The position numbers were made by a program, and so were the translations under genes. A DNA stretch of 64,000 nucleotides from Piromyces finnis (taxonomy: Eukaryota > Neocallimastigomycota > Neocallimastigomycetes > Neocallimastigales > Neocallimastigaceae), in assembly GCA_002104945.1 (NCBI GenBank), contig MCFH01000010.1:496001-560000 (forward strand), read 5' to 3'. The first letter of the stretch is position 1. Each line of letters opens with the position of its first letter. This document shows positions 41,464 through 53,183 of this stretch, one piece after another. The notes under the pieces are model-generated. The model worked only from the letters and a program-made list of their open reading frames with translations, made no database searches and had not been told where the DNA came from.

Positions 41464-42992
41464 GACCTCTCTGAGATTTGATAATTTTTAGTTTTGATTT
41501 ATTTCTAGTTACATTACATTGTAGCTATGCATCTTGATAAAGTGTATCTTATAAAAAAAAGAAAAAAATTAATACTTTTAAAAAATTTTGGTAAAAAAAA
41601 AAAAAAAGGGGGGGTGTTGTGTTTATATCCTTTAAAAGATTACTTTTTTTTTTTTGGTATAAAAAAAAAAGTTTTAATATTGAAAGAAAATTTATTTCGA
41701 AAACTATTAGAAAAAAAAAAATTTTTTTTTTATTCCTTTTTCAAAAGATATTTAATTTCATCTTGTATCACCAACAACTTTAGGAAAGATGTAAATAACA
41801 CTTATTGGAATATACTAGAATTGAAAAGGAATGCTTCATTTGAGTTTTTAGTTTTGGTTTTATTAAATAAATATTTTATTTATTTATTTATTTTAATTTT
41901 TTATTATATTATATTATATTATTATATCTTTTTTAGTTTTATTATTATTTTAATTTTTTTTTTTTTTTTAAACTTTCTTATTATTTTATAATGATTGTTT
42001 AGTAAATAATAAAACAACTATTTAATAAATAAAAATGTTCAAAAAAAATTTTTTTTTTTAATCCATCATTTTACTTACTTAAAATAATTGTTTATATTGA
42101 TATAAAATAGATGTTTACAATTAAAATTAAAAATAAAATACTTTTTTATAAACAATAAAAACTATTTTTATATATACTATTATTTTATTATTATTTTTTA
42201 TATTTTTAATATATATTTTTTTTCTTTTTTTTTTATTAATTTAAGACAAAGATAAAAAAAAGATAAACATATATAAATTTATTATAAATTAAATTTTATC
42301 ATAATAATGTCTAATAATTATTCTAATTAATTATACAATATATTCATATTAATAATTTTTTTATTATTAATATAAATATATATTTATATATTTCCAATTT
42401 GATTTGATTTATGCTTTTTTTCTGCTAAAAAAAGATAAAAATTTAACCTTTTTATAAAACTATATATATATATAAAAGTAGATATATATATAACTATTTT
42501 TAAAAATTCATTTTAATTAATAAGTAAATTATATTATCTTTTTTCAAATTTAATTCTATATAAATTAATTAAAATGAAAGGTGAAATTTTTTCTTCGTAT
42601 TTCTTATTTTAAGCATTCATTAGCTTTAAACCTATAAATTGTATTTGAAAAAAATTTATTTTTCATGTATTATTATTTTTGTCTTGCTTGATTTTTAATA
42701 TTATTATATTATAATATAATTTTGTTTTAATGTCGTTTGTTTTTAATTGTGTTATTTTATTTTTATTTTAATTTATTTTTTCCTTTCTACCTTTAAAAAA
42801 ATATTTTTTGATTATATACAATTAATTTTCCTTTTGTCTTTTTTTTTTTTTTTTTTGATTTGTTTTTTTATTATTTTTATATTTGACTTTTGTATTTATT
42901 TTTTAATGATAAAACTTTTTTTTTATCATATGAAATATTTAAGATTAATGATCATTGATTTATGTTTCGTTTTAAACTATTGGAATGTTATT
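40979..42992. other. Convergent intergenic region, LTV1 and PH gene
   Basis: Rich in homopolymer runs (poly-A at 41245-41264, 41340-41365 and 41437-41460; A-run then G-run at 41594-41614). Open frames here encode Phe/Lys/Ile homopolymers only and look non-coding. The segment is expected to contain both genes' 3' ends. I see no RNA gene. Confidence 0.5.
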
Positions 42993-44813
42993 TTAATTTT
43001 GTGGTCTTTGCATAGGTGATCTTTGATAATAATTAACTCTTGGAGAAGGAGGTGTATTTCTATTTTGAATTGGTGGAGTATTACTTATTAATTGATTAAT
43101 AGGTAAATTCTTTGGATTTCTATTCATATAATTGAAATTTGGTGAACCCATTTGTGTGTTTGTTGGATTAATATTTGGAGAAGGTTGACGTCTATTTCCA
43201 TTTAATGGTGGTGAGTTCATTAATGCGGGTTGTGGTGAGTTTTTAGTAGCACCAACGTACATTGATGGAATTTTTTGATAATTACCACTAGCTTGTGACG
43301 ATATAGATGGTTCATATTTACCACTATATTGAGATGTATGTAGTGATGGTGATTTATAACTATTACCACCCATACTAGTGTTAGCATTAGAATAAAATGA
43401 TGGTGAAATTTCTGGAGAAAGGGATGGAGTTGGAACTCCAAATTTCATATTTTGAGTTTTTAAAGTGGTAGTATATGGTTCATTGGAATTTGGAATGGTT
43501 ACACCATTTGGAGCTGGAGGTAATGTTTTATCACGATATTTGTGAAGTTGAATAACTTTATTAATAGAATGGAGCCATTCATCCTTTTCTTCCTTGGATG
43601 AACATTCAAACTCAAAAACTTCTCTTTGCTTTTCATTATTTTTGACTGTAGAAAGTTCGAAATTACGAACACCAGCATAAATACCTGCCTTTGTACATTT
43701 AGTATTTTTATCAATAGTATAGTGAGTGATTAATTCAGCTTCAGATCTATCTTCCTTAAAAACGTATAAACGATGTGTGGTTAAAGCATAAAATAAAGTT
43801 TTTTTCTTATTAAATAAGATATTAGTGCAAATGGTTAAATTACCACCCTTATGGAAGTTATTTGAATTAACCAAATCCCTCATTATTTTTTTACCTTTTC
43901 CGGATAAAATAGATGGATCAAAGTTCATATCAATTTCAGCAGCAGCAGCTAAGAAAGATTTTGAATCCGACATTGATTCACTTACACTATCAGTAATAAA
44001 ACTTCTAGCTTGATGAGCTTCTAAATCAGCATTAAGATCAAAACTATTGCTAATACTTGATTTAGTCATGTTTACACCACTATAATCACTTTGTCTTTGT
44101 GGTATAAAGAATTCTCTTCCGGAATCATGTTTATAGTCTGAAAGATAATTTCCATATTCATCAATTTTTGGAATACTAGCATCATTATTTTGGAAACTTT
44201 CATTGTAAAAAGTAGCACTATCTGGAGAAAAAGCGTAAGAACTACTTGGGCTTCTCATTCTATCATAAGGAATTTGAGTACTTTGAGGATAAGAGTTTCC
44301 ATAGCTATTACTAGAGTATCTTGGCATATCAGTTTCATATGGAGATTCAACATTAAAAGTATCATCTTCACTTTTTGGAGCATATCTTGAATTTTGTTGA
44401 TTATAATAAGTATTTATAGAAGGTGGGGTTGGAGCTACTCTTATACTATTAATTTTAGGTGAATTATATTCATTATCTTTATCACCGTAAGAACCTCTGA
44501 CTCTTTGGCCAAGAGAATCGCTCCTTACAGAAGAGGAATATTTAGGAAATTCTGAATCTTGATAAGCTATTTGAGGAGAAGCTGCGTTATGTGGATCATT
44601 CATAGACAATTTTGACATTTTATCAACTATATTATATTGTTTCTTTATATCACTTGGGTTACCATTACTTGGTAAAGATAAAGGTGACATTGGAGGTTTT
44701 ATATTATCAGGTTTTTGAACCATGGAAGAAGAATTTTCATTTAATTCCTTTTCCATGGTTTCTAATTTAGCGTATAAGTTACGTAAAATAGTAGGAGGTG
44801 TTGGATTGCTCAT
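42993..44813 (-). CDS. Pleckstrin-homology (PH) domain protein with disordered flanks
   Basis: A single-exon 606-residue protein. Residues about 3-25 form a short predicted coiled coil (ILRNLYAKLETMEKELNE). About 25-290 is disordered, rich in Ser, Tyr, Pro and Asn. Residues about 305-430 form a PH-like domain: a KGKKIMRDLVNSNNFHKGG lead-in, strands NLTICTNILFNKKKTLFYAL and THRLYVFKEDRSEAEL, a further strand VFEFECSSKEEKDEWLHSIN and the C-terminal helix with its invariant Trp. The tail is Pro/Ser-rich (PPSPR, PSLSPEIS), with many minimal SP and TP sites for proline-directed kinases. PH domains bind phosphoinositides or proteins at membranes; which ligand cannot be told here. Partner and pathway are unknown to me. 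Confidence 0.68.
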   Translation of the reverse strand: MSNPTPPTILRNLYAKLETMEKELNENSSSMVQKPDNIKPPMSPLSLPSNGNPSDIKKQYNIVDKMSKLSMNDPHNAASPQIAYQDSEFPKYSSSVRSDSLGQRVRGSYGDKDNEYNSPKINSIRVAPTPPSINTYYNQQNSRYAPKSEDDTFNVESPYETDMPRYSSNSYGNSYPQSTQIPYDRMRSPSSSYAFSPDSATFYNESFQNNDASIPKIDEYGNYLSDYKHDSGREFFIPQRQSDYSGVNMTKSSISNSFDLNADLEAHQARSFITDSVSESMSDSKSFLAAAAEIDMNFDPSILSGKGKKIMRDLVNSNNFHKGGNLTICTNILFNKKKTLFYALTTHRLYVFKEDRSEAELITHYTIDKNTKCTKAGIYAGVRNFELSTVKNNEKQREVFEFECSSKEEKDEWLHSINKVIQLHKYRDKTLPPAPNGVTIPNSNEPYTTTLKTQNMKFGVPTPSLSPEISPSFYSNANTSMGGNSYKSPSLHTSQYSGKYEPSISSQASGNYQKIPSMYVGATKNSPQPALMNSPPLNGNRRQPSPNINPTNTQMGSPNFNYMNRNPKNLPINQLISNTPPIQNRNTPPSPRVNYYQRSPMQRPQN

Positions 44814-46791
44814 TTTATTTAAATTTTCTCTAAAGGATTACTAATATTACTTTTATTGAAAATATTTACAAAAATTTTTAAAAAAATAAAATTACTTTTA
44901 ATGTGTAAATTTTTTTTCTGTTATACAAAAAGAAAAAAAGAGTGTGTGTTGTTCAATTTTATTTTATATTAAAATATACTTCTTTATATTGACTTATAAT
45001 TATATATTTATACAGATAAATATGTTTTTTCAATACATATTCCTTTTTTTAAAAAAAAAAAAAAGAATGTTATTATTTTAATTTGAATATAAAAATTAAT
45101 AATTATTTAATTCATAGTTTTTTTTATTTATGTAACGGTTACTATTTATTAAACTCTTTTTTCTTCCTATATTGATTTAGGTTAGCAATAATAATAATAA
45201 TAATAATTAAATTAAAATTCTTTAGTTTATTTTTATTATTATTACTATTATTATTATTGTTAATAATATTTCAAGGTTACTACACTATATTCTTTTATTG
45301 AAAAAAAATTTAACAAAATTTAAAAAAAAAAAAGAAAAGAAATTCATCAATATTTAAATAAAATTAAAAAAATTTCATAATATGAATAATTTTATAATAA
45401 AAAATGTTATTAAACTTTATTATTATTTAAAAATACTATTTATCTATATATATTATATTAATTAACAATACTAAATATCTTTCAAGTTAACTATTTTAAT
45501 TTATTTAATATATAGTAATATATATCTAAAAAATCATTGTATATAATATATGTTTATTATAAATTTATTTTATATATTATTTAATATACATTTAAATAGA
45601 ATATAATTAATTATCAGTTTAATTAATTTATTTTAGTTGAACAAAAATATATATGTTAAATATATTATCAATAGATATGTATAATATATATTAATATAGA
45701 TTCTATAAGAAATTAATTATTTTTAATATAATTATTTTATTAAAAATTAATATATTAAATTCAACATTTTATTTTTATTAAATATACCACTCATATATTA
45801 TATTTATTCTAGAATTTATTTTGTCTATATATATGTTTATATTAACAAATATACTATTTTTACTCTAGATTTAATTTAATATACATATATAAATAGAGTA
45901 TACTGTAATATATTTAAAAACATAATTATATAACTATTAGAATAAAAAAATAAAGGTGGAAAAAAAAAATAATACTAATTAACATCAACTAAAAATTAAT
46001 ATAATTAACAATTCAATAAACATTAATTTGTGAAAAAAAATAATGAATAGGGTTTAAAGGAGAAATGGGAATGATTTTTTTGAAATCATCATTTCTTCCT
46101 AATGATGGGTGGATGATGTTTAATATTTTACTTTTACAATGAGCAAAGTATAATATTTTTATATGAAAAATAATTTGATTCTCTCTCTACATAGAATAAA
46201 TAGAATAAAAATGTTTAAAAAAAACAGAAATGGCAGTGAAGATATTCATTAGAACTTTTAATTTTTTTGAATATTTTTAATGATAATTTCCACAAAGAAA
46301 AAAAAAATAAAATTAAAATGAATATCACTAGTGAAACGTAAAACTATAATATGATATTTTTAATTAAAAAAGTTGGTATTATTAGTATTATTTGGTAGAA
46401 GAATTAGTATTTTATGTACGATACAAATACGATTCATTTTATTTTTATCACATTAAATAAAATGTTGTGGAAAAAGCAAAGATAAAACAAAGAAAAGAAT
46501 TTTGTATCTATGCTTATACTTTTTTTTTTTTTTTTGATTCTTAAAAGTTTTAATCATATAAAATCGTAATACTATTTTATTACACACAATAATGACATGT
46601 TTTTATTATTATTATATTAAAATAACAAAAGATTAATAGAAAGGAAAAAGAAAGAAAAATGACATTAATGTTATTTTAATTTAGAAATGTAATATTCAAT
46701 AGCTTTTCAAATGAACATCAAACTATAAATAAATGTCATATTTGAATCAGTATCATTATATCATTATAATAATAATAACATATATATGAAA

Positions 46792-46846
<55 letters not shown>

Positions 46847-49800
46847 AAAAAGACAGAATTATCATAATAGTAAAATTTGTGTTACAACTAATATGATTTT
46901 TAAAAAAAAGTTCCTTTAAATTTTTTGTGTAATCCTCGCTAACTATTATATTTTTTTTCTTTTTTACTCTGATTCTTAGGAAGAATAATAAGAATAGGAA
47001 GAATAATAAAAATATGAAAAAGAATAAAAAAGAATTATTAAGTTTATGTTACATTTAGGAATGTATTTATTTTTATAATACTTAAAGTTTATTATTTAAT
47101 ATACATTTAGAAATTTTCATTTTTATAGTATTTAAGGTTTATTATTTAATATAATACTTGAATAAATATAAATAAAAATAAAAATGACCACATCCTTTTT
47201 ACCCTGTACTACATATACAATATTAAAATCAAAGGAAGAATTAATAATAAAAAAGGATACATATTTATTAATAATATACAATTTAATATATTATATTAAT
47301 ATTATATGAATATATAATAAATATCACATAATCTATACTATAATAATACTATATAATATATAATATTATATATATAACAATATACAATAAGTATGAATAA
47401 TTATATATAATTGTTTTATTATAATATGGTTTTATTATAATAATCCATTTTATCATTATATATTAGCAATATATTCTATTAATATTATTAATATATTCAA
47501 TTTCTATTCTTTTGAAAAAACTTTTTTAAAAAAAAATGTATGATATTTCATATGATACATAATTATTAATAAATATTAATTGTAATTAATATGTGATTTA
47601 TATATGATAGAATATATTCACCAAATTTATTTGTTTTTTTTTTTAATATTCAACAACTATTTGTAAAACAAAAAAAAAGAGCTTTTTTATTCCTATAGTA
47701 TAATAATATTATAATAAAAATGGCAGGAATGAATATGAATGACTAGAATAAAAGTAGATTAAAAAAGTTTATAGACATATTTTTCAAGGATAGTATTATA
47801 ATTACATTGATTAGTAATTCAAAAAGTATACCTATAGATTAATAGTTTATTTTAGAATTTTTTGTATATACAAAATAATAATATTATCATTATTAAAGCA
47901 TAAATTAATAATATTAAAAAGAAAAATAAGTAATTGTTAATTTTTAATTTCATTACATTTTATGGTATACTCTTAATAAGGTTTCTTTTTAATAAAAATG
48001 TATTCATACAATGAATTACTACTTACTTATATTACTATTATTTTATCTTTTTCTAATGTTTAAAAAAATAAATTTTAATCTATTGGTTTTATATTTCTTT
48101 ACCTTTCTTACCATCACAAAAGAAATAACAATGGAATATTAAACAATGTATAATTAAATGGTATTATTTTGATCTTGACCTCGTTCCTTTTAATTATAAT
48201 TTTTTATTTGTATAATAAATAAAAATAAAGCGAATCCTTTTGAAAATTCAAAATATTAATAATACTAAATCTATTTTTATTTACCCTATTTCAATAAATA
48301 ATAAAGATATATTTTATATATTATTAATTTAATAATTGTATACATTTTAAAATAGAATGATATTGATAAAAAAAAAGTATAAAATGTAGAATAGAATAAT
48401 TATTAATGAAATAAAGTATTTTTCTATGGTGTAATGTATGACTAAACATAAAGTAATATAATAAAAATATTAACAAGATATATATAATCATAAAAAGAAT
48501 TATAATATAGCAATTATACATTACCTTTTAAAATTAATAAAATATAAAGATTTAGCCAAACTAAACACAAATCATTAAAAAATTACAAAATATTATAAAA
48601 TTAAATTTGAATACAAAATTTAATATTATTATTATTTAAAGTTTGTCTAAATTAAAATTTTGATAAAACTATATTTTACTATTATTTAAAGTTTATAAAA
48701 TAAGTAATATATTAAAAAATAGGTAAATTAAAAAATATGTAAAAATGGTTGTAGACATTTTTTAACTTTACAAATAACTTTGAATAAAAAGAGTGTGAGA
48801 TATCAAACAGTAAATACATAATTTATATATATTCATATAGTAAAACTTAGAAGAAATAAATTTTATCTCTATAATCTTGTTCTATAAACTTAAAGCTTTA
48901 TCAAGTAAAAAGAAATCAAGATTACAAAAATAAAAGTAGTAGATTCTAGGCATTAAACTTTTAATAGATAGAATTAACAAAAATAGTAAAATCAAGTTTT
49001 AAGAGATAATAATAAAAAAAAAAAAAGGGAATGATTTAATAATAAAAATAACTTTAACTATTTACTTGTTCAATTTTAAATTTTGTTATTTCTATACACT
49101 CTATATATTGTAAAATAAATAAAAAAAAGAGAATATTATTTAATATAAATAAATGAAATATCGATATTAGTCATACAAAAAAGAACTTTTATTCAATAAC
49201 ATGTTATAAAATATAATTTATTTTAATATATCTTTATATCGCACTATATATTTAAATACATAACTACTTAATATTAAACTTAAACCTTTTAAATAAAAAG
49301 AATTCAAAGTTTTGTTTTTATTTTTGTTTCGTAAAAAAAAAGCAAAATGCATTATCTGTTATTCTTTTAATAATATGAATAGATCATTATTGATTCATTT
49401 ATACAAAAAATGTTTATTTTTATAATTCATAAATCTAAAACTTTTAAAAAAAATCCTAAATAGATTATTTTAAATAATAAATTAGTTATGAAAATAGATA
49501 TAAAACATGGTATTTAAACGAAATATCATTGGAAGAATTTTATATTACATTAATCAAATATATAAATAAATAAAAATATTTTAACCATTTAAAATTTTCC
49601 TACCTACGGAATAGCCAAAAGCATAAAAAAAAAAATATCCCATTGACCTGAATACCTGAATAACTTTTTTAATATTATCTTTTTTTGGTAATAAAAAAAA
49701 TAATTAAATTCATCTTTTAATTATTTTGTGTTTACACTTTTTTAAATAAAAAAATTCTTGATTTTGTTTGGTTCTCACTAAATTATTCATATTATATCAT

Positions 49801-50361
49801 TAATTAAATTTTATTAATTATTTTGTGGCATTCAATACTAAATAATCTAAATTATTACTAATAAACTTTTTTCTTTATTTATTTATTTAAGGCGCAGTAT
49901 TACTAAAAGATACATTTTATCATACCATTTTTTTTTTTTGTTTTGTTTTGTTTTGTTTTTTCAAATTTAAAAAAAAAAAAAAGCAAGCCAAAAATCAAGA
50001 GTAGGTAGTGATTAACATTCATTATTCTTTTTTTTTTTTAGTTTTTTGTTTTTAAATGGTTTGAAAACTAACTAAATTTGTTCAAATGAATATTTAAAAC
50101 TTTTATTAAAAATGATGTACAAATAAAAATAAAGATTAAAATAAATTAGCACTTTTATATATATATAAAAAAAAGTTAAAATTTGATTTCCTAAAAAAAT
50201 GTTTCATATTTAATTGAAGAAAACTTTATTTTTAATTATATAAAAAAAAATAAATAAAAAAATCATAAAAGATGAAATAAATTAAAGTTTATTAATAAAA
50301 AAAAACGATATTGAGGAATATAAACCATCGACTTTTTTTTTAAAATAAATTCTTTTAAATG

Positions 50362-50424
<63 letters not shown>

Positions 50425-50639
50425 TATTAATTATATTTTATAAGATTCAATATTGAAAGAAAGGTAAAATACCAGTCCATAACCATCAATAACCACCACT
50501 TCAAAAAAAATAAAAAAATTTTCAATTGGTTGATCTTAATTAATATTAATATGAATTTAATAAATTAATAGGAATATTATAGATTTATATATGTAAATCA
50601 TAAATTTCATCCCATTAAAATATTTTAATCCTTTTATAA
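44814..50639. other. Six-kilobase gene-free AT-rich region
   Basis: No frame with coding character on either strand. It holds simple repeats ((ATT)n at about 46795-46842 and 50359-50422), poly-A/T tracts and one notable hairpin (46058-46099). No tRNA, snRNA or 5S RNA signature found. The left end must hold the PH-gene promoter. It may be a heterochromatic flank of the retrotransposon nest. Confidence 0.45.
46058..46099. repeat. Imperfect hairpin in the gene-free region
   Basis: The arms GGAGAAATGGGAATGATTT and AAATCATCATTTCTTCC pair over about 16 bp with small bulges around a loop of about five bases. It stands out for its G/C content in the surrounding AT-rich DNA. Confidence 0.4.
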
Positions 50640-50652
50640 TTTTTTATGTATT

Positions 50653-50880
50653 TAGTAAAAGTATTATTCTTAGTAGTTAATTATTTATTCAGTAAAAGTA
50701 TTATTCTAAGTAGTTAATTATTTATTCATTCATTCATTTAGTTAGTTAATTAATTACCTAATTAGTTAGTTACTTATTTAACTGTTTGGTTATTCACTTA
50801 ATTAGTTAGTTAGTTAATTAGTTAATTTCATAACTATTTAATTATTCATTTGTTTAGGTAATTAATTAGTTGGTTGGTTA
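50653..50880. repeat. 41-bp tandem duplication plus degenerate TTAG/AATT repeats
   Basis: A unit beginning AGTAAAAGTATTATTCT and ending TTATTTATTC occurs twice in tandem (about 50654-50730, one base different). It is followed by about 150 bp of irregular TTAG, TTAA and ATTC tetranucleotide copies. Confidence 0.7.
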
Positions 50881-51129
50881 TTTGCTCTTTATTACAATTT
50901 TCACTATCAATATAAAAGAGTAAATCATTACTGATTTAAGGAAATTTTTTGTTTTAAAATATTTTAATTAATTTATAGATAGGATTCTTTATTTTTATTG
51001 ATATAAAAATAATATGTGACTTGAACATATTATTATATTAGTAATTTTTCCTAATATTAAATTTATATAGTTTTATTATAATATTAATTGTTTCTGCAAT
51101 GTACAAGAATGTAATGAAAATGTATGACA

Positions 51130-51417
51130 AATGTAATATCATGTACTGTAAAGGAATAATGTAAATGAATGATCCATATAGTTCCAGCCTTATAATTGGA
51201 CAATTAATTATTAAGTAAGCCTCATTAGTATAAATAGATTAGAATAAATACTATTAAAAAGGGCTTCTTGTTTTAGTTAGAATTTTAATATTTGACAACG
51301 ACAGAACGTTTTAGTATTTAGACAGAATAGAAATATTGGAACGTTATAAATAAAATTATTAATAAAATATATATTAATTAAAGTTTAATTCTTTCTACAT
51401 AAAATTAACCCGTATCA
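51130..51417 (+). mobile_element. Probable 5' LTR of element C (left border not fixed)
   Basis: Sequence directly before a tRNA-type primer-binding site, ending ...TATCA. It has a TATA box (TATAAATAG, 51229-51237) and AATAAA-like motifs near 51350, the parts of an LTR promoter and polyadenylation region. The left border cannot be set because the partner LTR is not in the window. The start could lie anywhere from about 51000 to 51150. Confidence 0.45.
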
Positions 51418-51420
51418 ACT

Positions 51421-51437
51421 TGGTGGAGATATCGGGG
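51421..51437 (+). other. tRNA-type primer-binding site of element C
   Basis: TGGTGGAGATATCGGGG begins with TGG, the complement of tRNA CCA. It continues as the complement of an acceptor stem (GGAGATA) plus one side of a T stem (TCGGG). It lies three bases after the presumed LTR end. Elements A and B do not have this type of site. Confidence 0.5.
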
Positions 51438-51745
51438 ATAGAAAGAATAGTGTTTTTCGATTTTTTTTTTAAAAAAAAAAAAAAAAAAAAGTTTTATTGT
51501 TATTTTCTTCCTTTACTACTTAGAAGTAGAAAAGGATATAAAAAGTTATTATTCTTTTAATAATATAATATAATTAAGTAGTTTATACTTGACAGCTACA
51601 ACGCTTGCGTATAAATTATTAAAGTTTAGTATATTTACTCCAGTTATTTATTGAGGTTATTTAAGAGTTGGTAACTACCATATCAGTTCTTAAATATTCA
51701 TTAGGAGAGTAGAGCGCTTCCGGCAGCTATTAAAGAAATATCACC

Positions 51746-51766
51746 ATTCTAACCCACTGTTAGAAT
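51746..51766 (+). repeat. Leader hairpin of element C
   Basis: ATTCTAAC and GTTAGAAT form a perfect 8-bp stem around the loop CCACT, in the untranslated leader about 200 nt before the Gag start. The core CTAAC-N5-GTTAG also occurs in the leader of element A. Confidence 0.5.
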
Positions 51767-51866
51767 AAAGTATTTATTAGTGAGGGCCCGAAGTGGAGGT
51801 CGAAAACTAAACTTGATAAATAAAATATATTAAATAATTAGTTTGTTATATTATTTTCAGTTAAAT

Positions 51867-51905
<39 letters not shown>

Positions 51906-51961
51906 TTTGTTTACTCATTAATACCTAACCCTTTAAATTTCAGTAAATTTTTGCTATAAAA

Positions 51962-52440
51962 ATGGCTAATAGATCTTCGTATTATAGACTTCCTATCTTG
52001 GACAAAACCCATTGCAACGAAGATGTGTGGAAACGTCAGATGGAAGCATGGTTTTCTAGAGAAGGCATTGTTGATAAGAATGAAAAGTTCGATACCATTG
52101 TCGGTTGTATAGATTTCCCAGAAATTGTTGATGAACTAATTAGGTTTGAACGCATGTGGAACAGGCCACCCTCTTTGGATGAATGTATGCCATCAATTAG
52201 GAATAGGTTAGCCTATTGGAACAACAAACAGGATGGTTTTCGCCGATTAAAGATTATGGTCATTCGTCCTGGAGAAACAGTGGATGAATTCAATAATAGG
52301 TTTTTGGACCTTTACCATTCTTTGGATGCGGAATATCGCCCCAGAGTTTCTGTGTACGACTATATGCATGCTATCCGTAGTCGTCCAGAATTACAACATG
52401 CCCTCACCATTCGCGAGCCCGCAACTATTGATGAGGCTTG
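51962..52440 (+). pseudogene. Gag fragment of LTR element C, cut by element B
   Basis: The frame starts MANRSSYYRLPILDKTHCNE after a long leader and has the layout of an LTR-retrotransposon Gag capsid region: WKRQMEAWFSREGI, SIRNRLAYWNN, then RPGETVDEFNNRFLDLYHSL, which resembles the conserved Gag segment (E-S/T-V-x-E-F-x-x-R-F), and REPATIDEAC. The reading frame stops at 52463-52465, but its last eight codons come from the LTR of element B, which begins at 52441 inside a codon. What remains is an N-terminal fragment of about 160 residues; nucleocapsid and pol are not seen. Codon use is richer in G/C than in host genes. Confidence 0.65.
52436..52440 (+). repeat. Predicted target-site duplication of element B (left copy)
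   Basis: GCTTG directly precedes the LTR start TGTAACGAAT. Element A uses a 5-bp duplication, so five bases are assumed here too. The right copy lies beyond the window. Confidence 0.4.
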
Positions 52441-52468
52441 TGTAACGAATCTATTAGATAATTAATAT

Positions 52469-52535
52469 TGTCTTAATGGTTAGTATTTAAGACATTAATC
52501 TGGATCACTCGGGTTCGACTCACACCTTGATCCGA
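52469..52535 (+). promoter_or_regulatory. tRNA-like module with A-box and B-box in LTR of element B
   Basis: TGTCTTAATGG (52469-52479) matches the Pol III A-box consensus TRGYNNARNNG at all but one position. GGTTCGACTCA (52512-52522) matches the B-box GGTTCGANTCC except the last base. Spacing is tRNA-like. GTCTTAA and TTAAGAC pair as a D-arm-like hairpin with loop TGGTTAGTA. I cannot fold a full cloverleaf, so it is tRNA-like, not a tRNA gene. Confidence 0.55.
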
Positions 52536-52592
52536 AATCTATTTTAGATTATTTATTTAACAATTTAATTTATGACTCATAGAAACTTATAG

Positions 52593-52616
52593 AACTTATT
52601 CGAAAAAGAATAAGTT
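52593..52616 (+). repeat. Hairpin in U3 of element B LTR
   Basis: AACTTATTC and GAATAAGTT form a perfect 9-bp stem with loop GAAAAA, followed at once by another short TTCGAA-type palindrome. Its role is unknown. Confidence 0.6.
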
Positions 52617-52750
52617 CGAATATTCGAAAAATCAAATATTTTTTGTAATTTTATCACGGGATTCATTTTATGCAATTTTTAATTAATTTAAAGAACAATC
52701 TAGAAAGATAATTAAAATTTTTGATTTAGCCACATCAGATTTAGAAAAAG

Positions 52751-52798
52751 TATAAATAGAAGTGGTTTGAATCGAAAATTAAAAAATTGTGTTTTTAT
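52751..52798 (+). promoter_or_regulatory. TATA box and presumed RNA 5' end of element B
   Basis: TATAAATA at 52751-52758 is followed 38 nt later by GTGTTTTTAT (52789-52798). That decamer is complementary to the primer-binding site just after the LTR, so it should be at or near the RNA 5' end. Confidence 0.6.
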
Positions 52799-52999
52799 TA
52801 ACTATTAACTTTTAACTTTTAAATTTTTAAAAAAAAAAAAAAAAAAAAAAAATATTTATTATTAAAAAATAATTTAAATAAAAAATAATTAAAAAATTTT
52901 AATAAATAAAATTAATTGACTTATTGGGATCAAAATTATTATCTATATAAAGTTTATTAATTACCACATTATTAAATATTTATATAGATACGCGTTACA

Positions 53000-53009
53000 A
53001 TAAAAACAC
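53000..53009 (+). other. Self-priming primer-binding site of element B
   Basis: ATAAAAACAC directly follows the LTR and is the exact reverse complement of LTR positions 52789-52798. There is no TGG tRNA complement. This is the arrangement of Tf1-type self-priming elements. Confidence 0.65.
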
Positions 53010-53178
53010 CAGTTGTAACATATTCCCTTTACCTTAATTAATTTGTTTATTTTTCCTACCTGTTATAGTGTCTACCCTTGGTTTAAATATCCACTTGTAT
53101 ATTAGTATCTACCTGACTTTTGTACTTTTCTGTTTTGCTACTTTAGATACTACTTCTGTTTACTCCTTTATTATTTCT

Positions 53179-53183
53179 CTAGG
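53179..53183. repeat. Target-site duplication of element A, left copy
   Basis: CTAGG directly before the LTR; identical to 59695-59699 after the other LTR. Confidence 0.95.

Larger units (their letters stand above)
52441..52999 (+). repeat. 5' LTR of element B (559 bp)
   Basis: Begins TGTAACGAAT and ends GCGTTACA. It holds a tRNA-like module (52469-52535), a hairpin (52593-52616), a TATA box (52751-52758) and the presumed transcript start just before 52789. Confidence 0.75.

Noticed and set aside
41527-41991. 154-codon open frame (MHLDKVYLIKKRKK...)
   Set aside because: Made almost wholly of Lys, Phe, Ile and Leu runs from homopolymers, with no domain and no splice context; likely non-coding AT-rich DNA between convergent genes.
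42747-43019. 90-codon Phe-rich frame downstream of the PH gene
   Set aside because: Translation of T-rich 3' flanking sequence that partly overlaps the end of the PH gene on the other strand.
44814-50639. Hidden intron-rich gene in the 6-kb gap
   Set aside because: I found no run of in-frame exon-like segments with the codon choice seen in neighbouring exons (GGT, GCT, CCA, GAA); all frames are homopolymer-like.
50653-50880. Telomere-like TTAG repeats suggesting a chromosome end
   Set aside because: Copies are irregular, short and followed by more than 13 kb of other sequence; an internal simple repeat explains them.
52469-52535. A genuine tRNA gene in the LTR of element B
   Set aside because: A-box and B-box fit, but no 7-bp acceptor stem or normal T stem can be drawn and it lies inside the LTR, so it is listed as tRNA-like only.
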